Shown: positions 14,065-22,582, numbered from the stretch's first letter. The stretch is DNA of 64,000 nucleotides from Pampus argenteus (GCA_036937835.1 CM072863.1:20830501-20894500); one strand, 5' to 3'. Numbers and translations: made by a program. Notes: generated by a model not told the origin, from the letters alone.

Positions 14065-15646
14065 TGACACCTGCAGTTAAAGATGATACTGTTAGAACAT
14101 TTACAGTTCAAATGTACCAATGAAAGGTCAAAGGTCAAAGCCACATCATGTTATCCTTGTTCGAGTCTTACATTAAATTGTTATGAGCGAGATATGTGCA
14201 AAATACATTTAACAGAAAAATAATAATATAGAAAAAAAAAATCCAAAACATAACTCCATCGAGCCATAATAAACTTGAAATGAGTGTGAAGTGCAGGCAG
14301 CTGTATTTCATACATTAAAGCTGCAATAATAGATGTGGTTTCGGGACACTTGATGACAGGAGAACGAGCTGTAAACACAACATTGACCTTACGAAGCTGT
14401 TATGGCTAACATGTTAGCTAACAGCTACCCATGTAAACATTCAGTGGACGTGCAGCGTCATTAGCATTCATTTGGATTTGTCTTTCTGTCCACTTTAATA
14501 TAAGTATTTACTCTGTGGCTAAATATCTGCCGAATGCTCCGCTGTGTTCACCAGCTACTTGCTAACTTTGCTTGCATTTTTTCGTGAGGCAGTTTGTGTA
14601 TTTTCGAGTTTATTGGAGGTTTTATTGCTGGAGTCATATCAGACATGTTTAATATAAAACATATTGAAAAGTGTATCTTCTATGTAGTCTTTCTGCCAAT
14701 ACCAATATATCTGTGATAAGATACAATGGGTCGATTGTGTCAATGTGATTTAACACCATGGCGATTTTATTTTTCTTATGTGCTTATTTGACGTGATTTG
14801 CCTTTTTTTTTTTTTAACTTTACAGAATAGTAAACCAGATTCTCTGCTGAAAATGGAGGAGGAGTGCAAATTTGACAGAACACCGCTGTCAGGCAATAAA
14901 GACAAATTCAGCTTTACTGCGTCTCACAAGAAAATGCTCGGGTACGTATGGAATGGCTGTCATTGCCACATAAACGTGTCATGAAAGATCTTCAGGAGAG
15001 CAGAGAGGGTTAACCTTCTCATGTGGCGTAAATATGATAATTATAGAGCTATGTAGCTATCAGCATCATATCCATTAGAGTTAATTCAAGGACTTCTCAC
15101 AGCGAGTGTCTGGCTGAGCCTCGTATCACTCCCTTATTGTACTGTGGTTTCCTCTCCCAGTTCCAAGACGTTGAAACCTCAAACCAACTCAAGTGTTTTT
15201 GGATCATTACAAAACCTGAAAGAGGACAAAAGCAAGCCAGTGAGAGACGAGTACGAGTACGTCTCAGACGAGGGGGAGCTGAAGATTGACGAATTCCCCA
15301 TTAGGCGGAAAAAGAACACGGTTAAGAGAGATCTTTCCTGTGAGTACTGTGCTGGTATTAAAACCTTGATGAATACAGACTGTGAAGTGTTACTCATCGA
15401 CAACTCCCATTTTTGTGCAGTTTTGTCAGACATCAGAGAACCCATTCAGCCAGCCAAAAAACCAAAGTTCCAGCCCCTGGTGACCAAGGTATGTATCTAC
15501 ATTATCTCTGACAAACTCCACTACTTACACAGTAGATTGATTGCTTGATTACACAGTACTGCACTGATCATCTGATTGTGTTTTTAAAAAGCGACCCTGT
15601 ACCATGAGATTTCACATGAGCCAGAACAAGTTGAAGAACAAATGAA

Positions 15647-15678
<32 letters not shown>

Positions 15679-18600
15679 TGTATTTTGGGTAATTGAAATG
15701 CTCTCTGAGTTGTGGACCACAGGCTGATGAGGGAAATAGCTGTGGTGTGAAGAGAGGAAGAGGAAGAAACAGACTAATACCAGATGCTCTCATGTTTACT
15801 AGAGGTCACTGGAAACCATATCATAACCTTGATCCGTCGTTTCACTGGCTATTCTCACCGATGCTTAAACTCCAGTCAGATCCGCAGCCCCAAAGAGCCC
15901 AGATTTTTTATAGTCATTTATCACAAATATGTTTGGAAATATGCACCAAAGTATAATATAAATTGAAATGAAGTAGTTCCTTAAGGTGGGTGTTGAATTA
16001 TGACACGTACTGTTAAAATGTACATTGTGCATATTCCTAAATAAACATGTGTTTAACCGAATTAATGCAGCAGGGGCCCTCAGCTCATTTGGGGGCCTCT
16101 GGTTGGTTAATCCAGCTACGGTCACATGATAAACAATGAAACAGCAGCAAAATGAAACCGAAATAGCTGAAATCATAATTCAAAATAAGACAATTATCAT
16201 AGCATATGTCACAGGTTTGTTTGTTTTTTTTAATCGATGCCATATTGTAGCAATCTGTGGCTGACACTTTGTTGACTTTCTCCACATTCAGAGTGTGGAG
16301 TCCTCAGATGAAGAGACTCTGCACATAGACACGGAGGTCAAGCCTGAGGTCAAAAGTCGCAACTCTAAGGTCAAGAAAAAGGGCAGCAGCGCCGCAGGGA
16401 TCCTGGACCTGCTGCAGGCGAGCAAGCAAGTGGGTGGGATCGACTACAGCACCAACAGGTAGACTCACCTCGCCTGAAGTCCTGACGTTCTGTTCCTTCA
16501 CTCACTTTCTTTCTACAGCAGTGGAGCGTTCACATCTAAACACACGCACGGCATTACTCTCTAAACGCCCCCCACCCCCCCGCCAGTGAATGAATCTTAC
16601 ACTGCTCAACGAGGCGACCCACTGACAAACAAACGACCCCGCTCAACAACTGATATAATTGGATGAAAAAGCAGATTTTTATAACTTCGCTTAGAGCTGA
16701 AAAATCCAATAGCGACTGGAGCAACAATTTACGCGGATTCTGTCAGCAGTTTGTGTTAAGTCAATGTTTGTTTCATCCTGCGATAATTCATCAAACGCCC
16801 GCGTGGCTCCAGGCTCTTCCCGGTGCCTTTTTTTGCTGTTTGCTGTTTAGTTCAGCTCTTGATGGTCCATTTCCACCACATTGAAAGCTACAAATGAGCA
16901 ACGAAAAGAAAGAAAACATCAGATGAAATATGTTAATTTTCTCAAACTGTTTTGGTGCTTTGAAGGGGAGCTCGGCGGGAGCGGGGGAACGGAGCGACCA
17001 CACGTCGTTATAGCAGAGTTTGATGGTCACTTTGCACGTTGTTGCAGCTCAGCAGCTAATAGTTTTAATAGGTGGGAAACGTTGACAGTGTGAATTTATT
17101 TTTCTAGCTCCTTCTTAAAGTAATCACACGTCTGTGGAGAATATTTAGTTTTGACAGTGTTTTGCTTTGCTCTTCCAGATTTTGGTTCAATTTTTAAACA
17201 TTTTGCAGGTGTCGAATAGTAATGATGCTTAATAGCGCGACTAGTGACATTTTACATGGACTTCAAAGCCTTTTTCAACTATTTCTCTCAGTCACTCTTC
17301 ACCTCTACCAGCGTGTTGACTGCTGTGTAATGGCTGTGTTGTTGTGTATTTCTTATTGACGTACTTACAGTCAGCCACCTGCATCTCCCAGCACACAGGA
17401 GGCCATTCAGGGCATGCTGTCCATGGCCAACCTGTCGTCTTCAGACAGCTTGCAGCAGCCGTGGAGCAACAGCCAGTCCAAAAACAATAGCCAGTCCAAG
17501 AGCAACTCGCACAGCTCGCAGGCCAGCAAGAAGGCCAGCGGAGCAGCCGCCGCCGCCGGCAACAACGGCAAGCGGCCCACCAAACGCCTCCCGAAGAAGC
17601 CCCGGAAAAGCAGCAGTATTGAGAGTCTGGATTACGATGACGACCAGGATCACATGGACGCGTGCTTCAAGGACTCAGATTACGGTAAAAACCGACTCAT
17701 TCCTGTTTTTTATCGAAAATTTCTTTTTCGATAAAAAACCGAGGTTATTCCAGTGTCACAGAGCTATTTCTTTTAAGCAAGCCAATGAGAAAATAATTAT
17801 CTGTCATGGTTGATTCTCACTGCTGCTAACAGGTGCTGTTAAAAACACATTGACCTCTGATGGATCAACATGTGGGTCTTTAATTCTAAATTGGGCCTGG
17901 AACTTTTCATTAGGCAGAGATGATAGGCTTTATGTTTATTTATTCGTGCCTCTTTTCCAAAATCCACCCTTTCGTGTTGCTCCAATTTGTGATCTTTTTT
18001 TCTTCCGAAACTTTGTGAACTCGATCCAAACACAGCTGTTCGGACCCTCCCAGCATGTTAATAAGCCATTAACACAAGTTATTTTACACGCTGTTCGGAC
18101 TTCTAATTAGTGCCTAATTAGCTGTTCATTCTGAACTCCCCGGGCCAGCGTGAGGCTTTTCTCGCAGGCTGGCACTCTTTTCTTCTCTTGTAAACAGGAC
18201 ATTCTTGATCTTGATCACACAATTATCAGATATTAAAAGAATGGTTGTGCTGCGAGCAGGCGGAGAGAAGGAGGCAGTCAACAGCTGTCTCACAGCTGTC
18301 CTCTGCATGCTGTCACTGGAAACTTCCACCATTTTGGTTGCATGGAAAACTGATATAAGTGCAGTTAATTCACATTTCACTCTTTGCGTATGCGACAGCA
18401 ATTGGCAGTTACTGTTTAGTTTTGTACATTCTCTCATTGAAAACCTCACATGCATGATTTGGGAGTAATATGTCTAATTTATTTATTTATTTTTTTTAGT
18501 ATACCCCTCGTTGGAGTCTGAAGAGGATAATCCTGTTTTCAAATCCAGATCGAAAAAACGGAAAAGCAGTGACGACACTCCGTACAGCCCGACAGGTAAA

Positions 18601-19768
18601 TACTGTAGGATAAAGCATACAAATCAATGTTCAGCTTTAAAGTGTTTCTGATTTAAATATATACAAAGCCTACATATATATATATATATATATCGATGTC
18701 GTCACAGCCCGTGTAGGACCCTCAATTCCTCGTCAGGAAAGGCCGGCGAGAGAGGGAGCCAGAGTAGCCTCCATAGAAACGGGCCTGGCCGCCGCCGCAG
18801 CAAAGCTTTCCCATCAGGTGAGTCTGTCAACAGCAGTTTTTAATGTTAATAGTCAGTATTCTGGTTGCTCGACTAAAGAGAATAATGTGTGAATAGGAGG
18901 AGCAGCAGAAAACCAAGAAGAAGAAGAGAAGCACCAAAAAGAAGGCAATAGTGATTGAGGAACCTCCGAGAATCTCTCAGGACAGTAGCTCACCGGAGCA
19001 CAATCTGGACTCCCAAGATGGCAACCTGACAGACCACGAGTTCAACACTGGGACGGTCAAGTCGCCGGGGGGGCCGCAGCCCATGGCGCCGGGGGTTTTC
19101 CTCAGCCAGAGGCGACCGTCAGTGTCCTCACCCAACAACAGCACCAACTCCACGAGCACCAACAGCAGCAGCCTGGCGAAGGGAGAGCGTGGCGGCTCAG
19201 CGGACGCCAAAGGTGAGTCGTACTGACGACACAGGAAGTCAAACAGCAAGACACAGTGACTGCTGTAGCTGGAGAGCTAAAAATGTTGCCTAACCATGAC
19301 CTTAATCTGTGAGAAAGATTTTCATCCAACCAGGTCCCATTTATATGTTGGTAAGATACAGAAAAGAAAAAGAAAAGAAAGTGTTAGACTGACCTGAACT
19401 CTTCTCATGCTTTGCATACATTCATATTATATGTGATTGTCAGTGTTTATAACAGGAAATCATTTTAATCACATCATCATTAAATATTTTTGGCATCAGT
19501 CAGGAATTACAACATAAACCATTCATGTTTTTTTTTTTTTAGTCTTGCTTGAAAATGTGAAAATACAAAAAACAATAACATCTTGCATTCTCAAGCGTCC
19601 GAAAATGCAACTAAGTGTTTGTAAAAAAGGCAGGAAGGTTATAATTGTTTTGTCCTGTCTCTTCTTGTTCTTTTCACAGCTAAGCGGCTAAAGAAAGGCA
19701 TGGCAACAGCCAAACAGAGACTTGGAAAGATTTTAAAGATCCATCGAAACGGAAAGCTCCTTCTGTAG
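5579..19768 (+). CDS. phf2: phf2: PHD finger protein 2 (KDM7-family JmjC protein), 5'-truncated by the window, 21 coding exons
   Basis: Spliced coding region: 5579-5664, 5875-5989, 6374-6534, 7246-7387, 7506-7692, 7892-8054, 9008-9095, 9387-9493, 11261-11352, 11430-11519, 11870-12223, 12413-12529, 14826-14941, 15161-15339, 15421-15488, 16292-16458, 17371-17684, 18500-18595, 18708-18817, 18897-19212, 19680-19768. All introns are GT-AG and the phases join without a break to give 1051 residues plus TAG. The order is PHD second half, linker, JmjC domain, Lys/Pro-rich linker, and acidic, Ser-rich and basic tail. Known family role: a nuclear chromatin reader that binds H3K4me3 through its PHD finger, is linked to H3K9me2 removal and acts as a coactivator. 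The C-terminal tail and the exon 4-11 sequence match PHF2 rather than PHF8 or KDM7A. Oddity: the metal ligands read His, Glu and Asn. The first exon lies upstream of the window. Confidence 0.96.
5875..5989 (+). CDS. phf2: phf2 coding exon 3: PHD-JmjC linker
   Basis: The acceptor TCTTCAG ends at 5874 and the donor GTAAGC starts at 5990. It encodes a very basic start ([11 protein letters not shown]), then [18 protein letters not shown], which is strongly conserved in PHF2 between the PHD finger and the JmjC region. The final AG joins the next exon to form Ser. Confidence 0.95.
6201..6219 (+). promoter_or_regulatory. CTCF-like motif (plus orientation)
   Basis: CACACTAGGGGGCGCTGTC in phf2 intron 3 closely resembles the CTCF core CCACNAGGGGGCGC. 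Judged by eye only. Confidence 0.45.
6374..6534 (+). CDS. phf2: phf2 coding exon 4: start of JmjC N-terminal region
   Basis: The exon is bounded by CGCAG (ends 6373) and GTAAGG (starts 6535). The translation begins [20 protein letters not shown] and ends in [13 protein letters not shown], both matching the PHF2 segment that precedes the JmjC core. The Met-rich [14 protein letters not shown] segment is the clearest family signature. Confidence 0.95.
6535..7245 (+). repeat. phf2 intron 4: degenerate ACT/CTA triplet tract plus partial repeat copy
   Basis: From about 6537 to 6930 the sequence is dominated by variants of ACT, GCT and TAC triplets (for example ACTACTGCAACTACT), an old, eroded trinucleotide array of nearly 400 bases. 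From about 6935 to 7000 it reads GCTACTTTATTATACTTTG then TACTCCACTACATG. That is the reverse complement of an internal part of the CAGTGGTG repeat seen at 55286-55718. A GT microsatellite follows at 7065-7084. Confidence 0.6.
7246..7387 (+). CDS. phf2: phf2 coding exon 5: JmjC N-terminal helices
   Basis: The acceptor CTCTCAG ends at 7245 and the donor GTACGC starts at 7388. It encodes [20 protein letters not shown] then [20 protein letters not shown] and LEFSDAR. The segments [18 protein letters not shown] and [10 protein letters not shown] are hallmarks of the KDM7 family JmjC module. Confidence 0.95.
7506..7692 (+). CDS. phf2: phf2 coding exon 6: JmjC core with first two metal-ligand positions (His, Glu)
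   Basis: The acceptor AACAG ends at 7505 and the donor GTCTGT starts at 7693. It encodes [20 protein letters not shown] then [20 protein letters not shown] and ASVWYHVLK. The first iron-ligand His is codon 7648-7650, and the position normally Asp in KDM7 proteins is Glu (GAG, 7654-7656). The Thr of SYTDFH, a 2-oxoglutarate contact in the family, is present. Human PHF2 reads FHID here to my knowledge, so the Glu is a real difference. Confidence 0.95.
7835..7856. repeat. (GAT)n microsatellite
   Basis: About seven GAT units in phf2 intron 6, 35 bases before exon 7. Confidence 0.95.
7892..8054 (+). CDS. phf2: phf2 coding exon 7: JmjC core, 2-oxoglutarate lysine
   Basis: The acceptor CCGCAG ends at 7891 and the donor GTCAGA starts at 8055. 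It encodes [20 protein letters not shown], then [20 protein letters not shown] and [14 protein letters not shown]. The Lys of GEK is the expected 2-oxoglutarate carboxylate contact and is kept. VDKCYKC and the [10 protein letters not shown] turn are diagnostic of KDM7 proteins. Confidence 0.95.
8055..9007 (+). other. phf2: phf2 intron 7
   Basis: No gene is seen. An AT microsatellite occupies 8154-8194 and a near-palindromic ACATGTACTGTACATGT lies around 8585-8602. The remainder is AT-rich unique sequence. Confidence 0.7.
8154..8194. repeat. (AT)n microsatellite
   Basis: AT run with a few interruptions in phf2 intron 7. Confidence 0.9.
9008..9095 (+). CDS. phf2: phf2 coding exon 8: JmjC core, third metal-ligand position (Asn)
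   Basis: The acceptor CTCAG ends at 9007 and the donor GTTTGG starts at 9096. The translation is [20 protein letters not shown] then NLSVEMQMR. The residue after GWI is the third iron-ligand position, His in PHF8/KDM7A and Tyr in human PHF2; here it is Asn (AAT, 9016-9018). It lies 72 residues after the first ligand His, the spacing seen in human PHF2 (249 to 321), so the alignment is unambiguous. Confidence 0.95.
9387..9493 (+). CDS. phf2: phf2 coding exon 9: post-JmjC helical region
   Basis: The acceptor CCGCAG ends at 9386 and the donor GTGAAC starts at 9494. It encodes [20 protein letters not shown] then [15 protein letters not shown], the helical segment after the JmjC barrel. [10 protein letters not shown] and GRHLLE match the PHF2/PHF8 family closely. 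Confidence 0.95.
9494..11260 (+). other. phf2: phf2 intron 9
   Basis: This is the second longest intron within the read exons, with no exon-like sequence. It holds a short GT tract near 9860-9885 and an A run near 10957-10970; the rest is unique sequence. The small open frames on both strands show no recognisable domain. Confidence 0.7.
11261..11352 (+). CDS. phf2: phf2 coding exon 10: post-JmjC helical region
   Basis: The acceptor TTCCGCAG ends at 11260 and the donor GTATGG starts at 11353. The translation [20 protein letters not shown] then [11 protein letters not shown] corresponds to the human segment with HGAKILNGAFRSWTKKQ-type sequence. Confidence 0.94.
11430..11519 (+). CDS. phf2: phf2 coding exon 11: end of the folded catalytic module
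   Basis: The acceptor CTGACAG ends at 11429 and the donor GTGAGA starts at 11520. It encodes [20 protein letters not shown] then [10 protein letters not shown]. The HEDELPE and [13 protein letters not shown] motifs are conserved across PHF2 and PHF8 and mark the last helices before the disordered tail. Confidence 0.95.
11870..12223 (+). CDS. phf2: phf2 coding exon 12: Pro/Lys-rich linker
   Basis: The acceptor TTCTCTAG ends at 11869 and the donor GTAAGC starts at 12224. It encodes a Ser/Pro/Glu-rich stretch, then a tandem Lys-Pro-Pro array ([20 protein letters not shown]) and a poly-basic KKKAKKAK block. Human PHF2 has a similar KPPKPP array in the same place. The array is likely disordered and could bind nucleic acid. 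The antisense frames also stay open here because of the repetitive composition; they are shadows. Confidence 0.94.
12413..12529 (+). CDS. phf2: phf2 coding exon 13
   Basis: The acceptor TTTCCAG ends at 12412 and the donor GTAAAA starts at 12530. It encodes [20 protein letters not shown] then [19 protein letters not shown], a charged, probably helical segment. The KSEAKWKYK-like end matches PHF2. Confidence 0.93.
13948..14064. repeat. compound (GGAT)n-(GATA)n microsatellite
   Basis: A GGAT block with two GGCT variants passes directly into about 15 pure GATA units. The opposite strand gives open frames of repeated Ser-Ile-Tyr-Leu or Pro-Ser-Ile-His, which are repeat artefacts. Confidence 0.97.
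14315..14640 (+). mobile_element. TTAAAGCTGCA-family dispersed repeat, 5' portion
   Basis: It begins TTAAAGCTGCAATAAT. It shares with the copy at 2793 the anchors (G/A)CACTTGA-GACAG, AGCTGCTAA/AGCTAACAGC and TTGCTAACTTTG in the same order. The 3' terminus seen in the copies ending at 29726 and 40125 is not evident here. Confidence 0.45.
14826..14941 (+). CDS. phf2: phf2 coding exon 14
   Basis: The acceptor TTTACAG ends at 14825 and the donor GTACGT starts at 14942. It encodes [20 protein letters not shown] then [32 protein letters not shown] and the GNKDKFSF motif match the PHF2 tail closely. Confidence 0.94.
15161..15339 (+). CDS. phf2: phf2 coding exon 15
   Basis: The acceptor CTCCCAG ends at 15160 and the donor GTGAGT starts at 15340. 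It encodes [20 protein letters not shown], then [20 protein letters not shown] and [19 protein letters not shown]. The [20 protein letters not shown] block is nearly identical to mammalian PHF2 and PHF8-type tails, and its conservation suggests a binding role that is not defined here. Confidence 0.95.
15421..15488 (+). CDS. phf2: phf2 coding exon 16
   Basis: The acceptor TGTGCAG ends at 15420 and the donor GTATGT starts at 15489. It is a short 68-base exon encoding [20 protein letters not shown] then TK. Its sequence is less conserved than its neighbours, but phase and splice sites fit. Confidence 0.88.
15651..15677. repeat. A27 homopolymer
   Basis: Uninterrupted run of 27 A in phf2 intron 16. 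Confidence 0.95.
16292..16458 (+). CDS. phf2: phf2 coding exon 17
   Basis: The acceptor ATTCAG ends at 16291 and the donor GTAGAC starts at 16459. It encodes [20 protein letters not shown], then [20 protein letters not shown] and [19 protein letters not shown]-x-LHIDT and [14 protein letters not shown] are PHF2 tail signatures. Confidence 0.94.
17371..17684 (+). CDS. phf2: phf2 coding exon 18
   Basis: The acceptor TTACAG ends at 17370 and the donor GTAAAA starts at 17685. It begins [20 protein letters not shown], a strong PHF2 match, then a Ser/Asn/Gln-rich region, an Ala run, a basic [13 protein letters not shown] block, and an acidic end with [16 protein letters not shown] that is also conserved. 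The Ser/Gln-rich middle is fish-specific in appearance. Confidence 0.94.
17705..17739. repeat. perfect 15-bp inverted repeat just inside phf2 intron 18
   Basis: The left arm GTTTTTTATCGAAAA (17705-17719) is the exact reverse complement of 17725-17739, with a 5-base spacer. It starts 20 bases after the exon 18 donor site at 17685 and would form a stable hairpin in the pre-mRNA. Confidence 0.9.
18500..18595 (+). CDS. phf2: phf2 coding exon 19
   Basis: The acceptor TTTTTTTAG ends at 18499 and the donor GTAAAT starts at 18596. It encodes [20 protein letters not shown] then [12 protein letters not shown], an almost invariant PHF2 block. It contains an acidic patch followed by a basic, NLS-like KSRSKKRK. 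Confidence 0.95.
18671..18693. repeat. (TA)n microsatellite before phf2 exon 20
   Basis: TA run ending 14 bases before the exon 20 acceptor. Confidence 0.9.
18708..18817 (+). CDS. phf2: phf2 coding exon 20
   Basis: The acceptor GTCACAG ends at 18707 and the donor GTGAGT starts at 18818. It encodes [20 protein letters not shown] then [33 protein letters not shown] is a conserved PHF2 motif. The acceptor lies about 14 bases after a (TA)n run, so the polypyrimidine tract is poor. Confidence 0.93.
18897..19212 (+). CDS. phf2: phf2 coding exon 21: Ser-rich tail with PKA-type site
   Basis: The acceptor AATAG ends at 18896 and the donor GTGAGT starts at 19213. It encodes a Lys block ([20 protein letters not shown]), a Ser/Asp region and [20 protein letters not shown], then a Ser/Thr/Asn-rich run. 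The RRPS motif (Ser codon 19119-19121) fits a protein kinase A site. In mammals, PHF2 is reported to be activated by PKA phosphorylation in this tail region. The mammalian Thr/Ser/Pro repeat expansion before it is absent. Confidence 0.94.
19680..19768 (+). CDS. phf2: phf2 last coding exon (22) and stop codon
   Basis: The acceptor TTTCACAG ends at 19679 and the stop TAG is at 19766-19768. It encodes [20 protein letters not shown] then IHRNGKLLL. This terminus is essentially identical to mammalian PHF2 and is the best evidence for calling phf2 rather than phf8 or kdm7a. Confidence 0.97.
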
Positions 19769-19871
19769 CATGCAGCGGACTGTTGTAGGACTGGGAATTT
19801 CATGAGCTGGGCCCCATCCCAAACCCCCCTCCCACACCCCCGTTCACTGATTAAAGCCAACAATGGAAAGG

Positions 19872-19940
19872 AAAAAAAAAAAACAACAAAAAAAAACAAC
19901 AAAAAAAAAACAACAAAAAAAAACAAAACAACAAACAAAC
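19872..19940. repeat. A-rich CAACAAAAAAAA tandem tract in phf2 3' UTR
   Basis: Four to five A-rich units of roughly 12-14 bases separated by CAAC. It lies about 100 bases after the stop codon. Confidence 0.9.
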
Positions 19941-20858
19941 TGAAACGAGATGGGAGACGAAGAAAATCATGCATTTTTTCAATTTCTAAGAAGAACATCA
20001 CGCAAATAGGTTTTTGCCTCTACTTATACTTTGTAACTTTCAGATATTAAAGTGTACAGAACCTACTATAAATATTTTTTAAGAGAACATGTCTCATTTT
20101 ACTACAGCTGTCAGTCTATCAGGGGTTGCTCAAACATGAAGTAGAAGTACGTTGCAGTCATTCCAAGATTTCTGAAAGTATCCCTTGCATGTATTCAGTT
20201 GCATGTGCGCTTGGGTAAGGGTTCGGGGATTTTACAGTTTAATTCCTAATATATGGATGCAGCTTATCATTGCCACACTGATGATTCAAAGAGACGAAAT
20301 GGAAAAATCTCTCCTCCTTCTTTCCTTTTCCCAGCTAAAATTCTCTGTTTATTATACAGAATGTTTTTTTTTTTGGTTTTTTTTGATTGGAGTCAACTCA
20401 AGCATTTACCTCTTTATGTTAACACTTAAGTTTGCAAAGCACTATCAGCGGTGGTATTTATTTATTAGTGTTGAGTCATAGGTATGAGAATCGGGACTTG
20501 ACGGAACGACCCGTAAAGCACAAAGTGACTGATGAGTCCGGACGCTCCTCGCAGCTAAACTTAGGACAACATTTGGTATGTTTCCACATGAAACGCATAG
20601 GCTCTCTGACACTACGTGGAACCTGTAGCTAATGATAAGCCTCATCCATGTCAGGTCTGCAGTTACATGGGGATACTTTCTCTCTTCTTTTGCTTTCACA
20701 GGCAGCACCGACAACTTGGACTCATCTCTGCGTTTTTACTGCGTCACACAGTACAGTATATAGAATGTAGCTTGTACATAGCCTTTTAAATTACTACTTT
20801 TTGTATCCTTTCCCCTTAAGGCTTAATTCTACATTTTTACTGGTTTTTGCTAATTATG

Positions 20859-20872
20859 AATAAATGAATAAA
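20859..20872 (+). terminator. phf2: tandem polyadenylation signals (two AATAAA)
   Basis: AATAAA occurs at 20859-20864 and again at 20867-20872, about 1.1 kb after the phf2 stop, followed by AT-rich and T-rich sequence. The position and spacing suit the principal 3' end of the transcript. Confidence 0.65.
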
Positions 20873-20890
20873 AATATATATATGGATATA

Positions 20891-21840
20891 CAGTATAGTC
20901 CTAATTTTTAAACCTTGATTTTATTTTTTTGGGGGTTTTTTTTTATAGCAGAGATTCATTTTTTAACTTTTTTTTTTTTTTTTTTTTTTTTGGTTACGTT
21001 TAAAGGTGTCTGCCTGGAAAACAACTGAAGAAATAATACATTTTATTGTCATATGGCCTTACATACACAAAGCTAATTGTATTGTGATTCTGTTTGAACA
21101 AGAGACGAAGCTTTGAGGAAAAATGATATAAAAAGGAAAAAAGAAACAAACCCCCGACACTTAAAGTTTCTATGACCAGCCTCTTGTTCGAGTTCTAGTA
21201 TCCTGAAGGGTTTCAGAATTATTTTACTAGCACCTTGTGAAGTGTTTATGTGTCAGTGATGTAATTTATTAATGTTTGTAGCTTTTTTATACTTGTACAA
21301 TTCTTAAGAGTTTTTGTTTTTGAATATTTCATCAACTTGTGAAATTACCCTTAGCAGACAATTTTTATTTTTATTTTTTGTTTTTTATTTTCTTTTATTT
21401 TTTTATTTTTGGAATGTGTGTGTGTGTATTTGGGGGGGGGCATCACGGAAAAACTTTTTTTTTTTTTTTTTTTCTTTTTTTTTAATCTCCATCCTGTCTT
21501 CACTCAATGTCAGTGTCATCACGGTGTCACGGTAAACATTTCCAATGTGACATATTCTGATCGTCATTGTTAATATTCTAGTCATAAGCAGCTGCGTCAG
21601 CGCCTCCATCACGCCCTTTTCTTTTTGAACACGTTTCATGTGCTATTCTGTATAGCAGCAGTGTTTTTAGGCACACATGTACACCATGCGTCCACTTCTC
21701 AGAAAGTGAGATGCGCTCCGATCAAACTCTGTCAGTGGGACATATTTTCAGGTTTTTATTATTTGTACAATACGTGTGTTGCTTTGTTGTGGTTTATTTT
21801 TGTATGTCCGACCTATTAAATGCATCCACTGTGCCAGGAC
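20891..21840 (+). other. phf2: possible extended phf2 3' UTR with ATTAAA signal
   Basis: AT-rich, non-coding sequence continues with long T runs (20968-20991 and 21455-21483) and ends at ATTAAA (21815-21820). This could be a distal poly(A) site giving a UTR of about 2 kb, close to the length I recall for mammalian PHF2. Similar AT-rich sequence continues to about 22100, so a still later end is possible. Confidence 0.4.
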
Positions 21841-22582
21841 AGTGAATGATACCTGTTGTAGCTGTCTTCCCTTACTGTTATTTACAGTACTAGTAAGTAT
21901 TTACAATCCTTTTTGACCTGAATCTATATTTTTCTGTATTTAGACGATTCTGTTTGAGATCATGGCTCACTTTTTTAAAGACGTGGAGAAATGGTAAATT
22001 CTGAGGAACAAACATATTGTTGTTGAATGATATGATTGTCCGCCTTGTTTACTTTTGCAATACAGTTACTGTGGAAAACCTACTTTGTAATGTGTTCCTC
22101 TCCCACTTGCAATGTGACGGCTTCTGTGGTGACGACTAAAAACAAATGTTTCTCCTGCTTCACATTGTCATGCTTTGCAGTCGCGTCAAAAAAACACTGA
22201 TCACAAGCTGATCCGCCTCTGAAGGATCAGACCCGAGCTTCGGCTTCTGGACTCAGTTTGAGATCTGGCCTCCCGGAGCTTTTAGCAGAGCTGCTTTTAG
22301 CCAAGTCATTAATTAAAACCAAGCCAAAGTCAACACCATTAAAACTGTATTAACGTAAAAAAAGTGCTCGTAAGTAGTCAGACTCTTTTTACTTGAGGAC
22401 GCCCTTTCACCCTCCTGAGCAGGTGTTGCCATGTTTGAATATAATACAGACAGAATATTCACACAGGATCTGTTCAGTGAAGAAAAATACATTTCCTCGT
22501 GTTTACTTTTACTGCCTTCAAATCTGTTCTCATATCTGTGGTCGAACCGCCGGGACTTGAACTCTTGAGCAACAGCCAGTGT

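Larger units (their letters stand above)
12530..14825 (+). other. phf2: phf2 intron 13
   Basis: The longest intron within the read exons. It contains a GC-richer segment at about 12700-13270 with an 85-residue open frame of no recognised family, a compound GGAT/GATA microsatellite (13948-14064), and the start of a TTAAAGCTGCA-type dispersed repeat at 14315. No further coding exon is supported, because exons 13 and 14 join in phase. Confidence 0.65.
15489..17370 (+). other. phf2: phf2 introns 16 and 17 (exon 17 lies between)
   Basis: Intron 16 (15489-16291) carries a 27-base A run (15651-15677), possibly the tail of an old retroposed element. Intron 17 (16459-17370) has a C-rich patch near 16567-16584 and otherwise unique sequence. 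No additional exon is supported. Confidence 0.6.
19769..20890 (+). other. phf2: phf2 3' untranslated region (main predicted end)
   Basis: It runs from the stop codon to just past the tandem AATAAA signals near 20860. It contains an A-rich tandem tract (19872-19940), a Pumilio-type element TGTACATA at 20773-20780, and T-rich runs. The last stretch before the poly(A) signals looks complex and unrepeated. The exact cleavage point is not visible. Confidence 0.7.

Noticed and set aside
13840..14144. Minus-strand frames rich in repeated Ser-Ile-Tyr-Leu
   Set aside because: Translation of the GATA/GGAT microsatellite.
5579..19768. Identity as phf8 or kdm7a rather than phf2
   Set aside because: The third metal-ligand position is not His, and the tail blocks (exons 15, 17, 19, 20) and the last 28 residues match PHF2.
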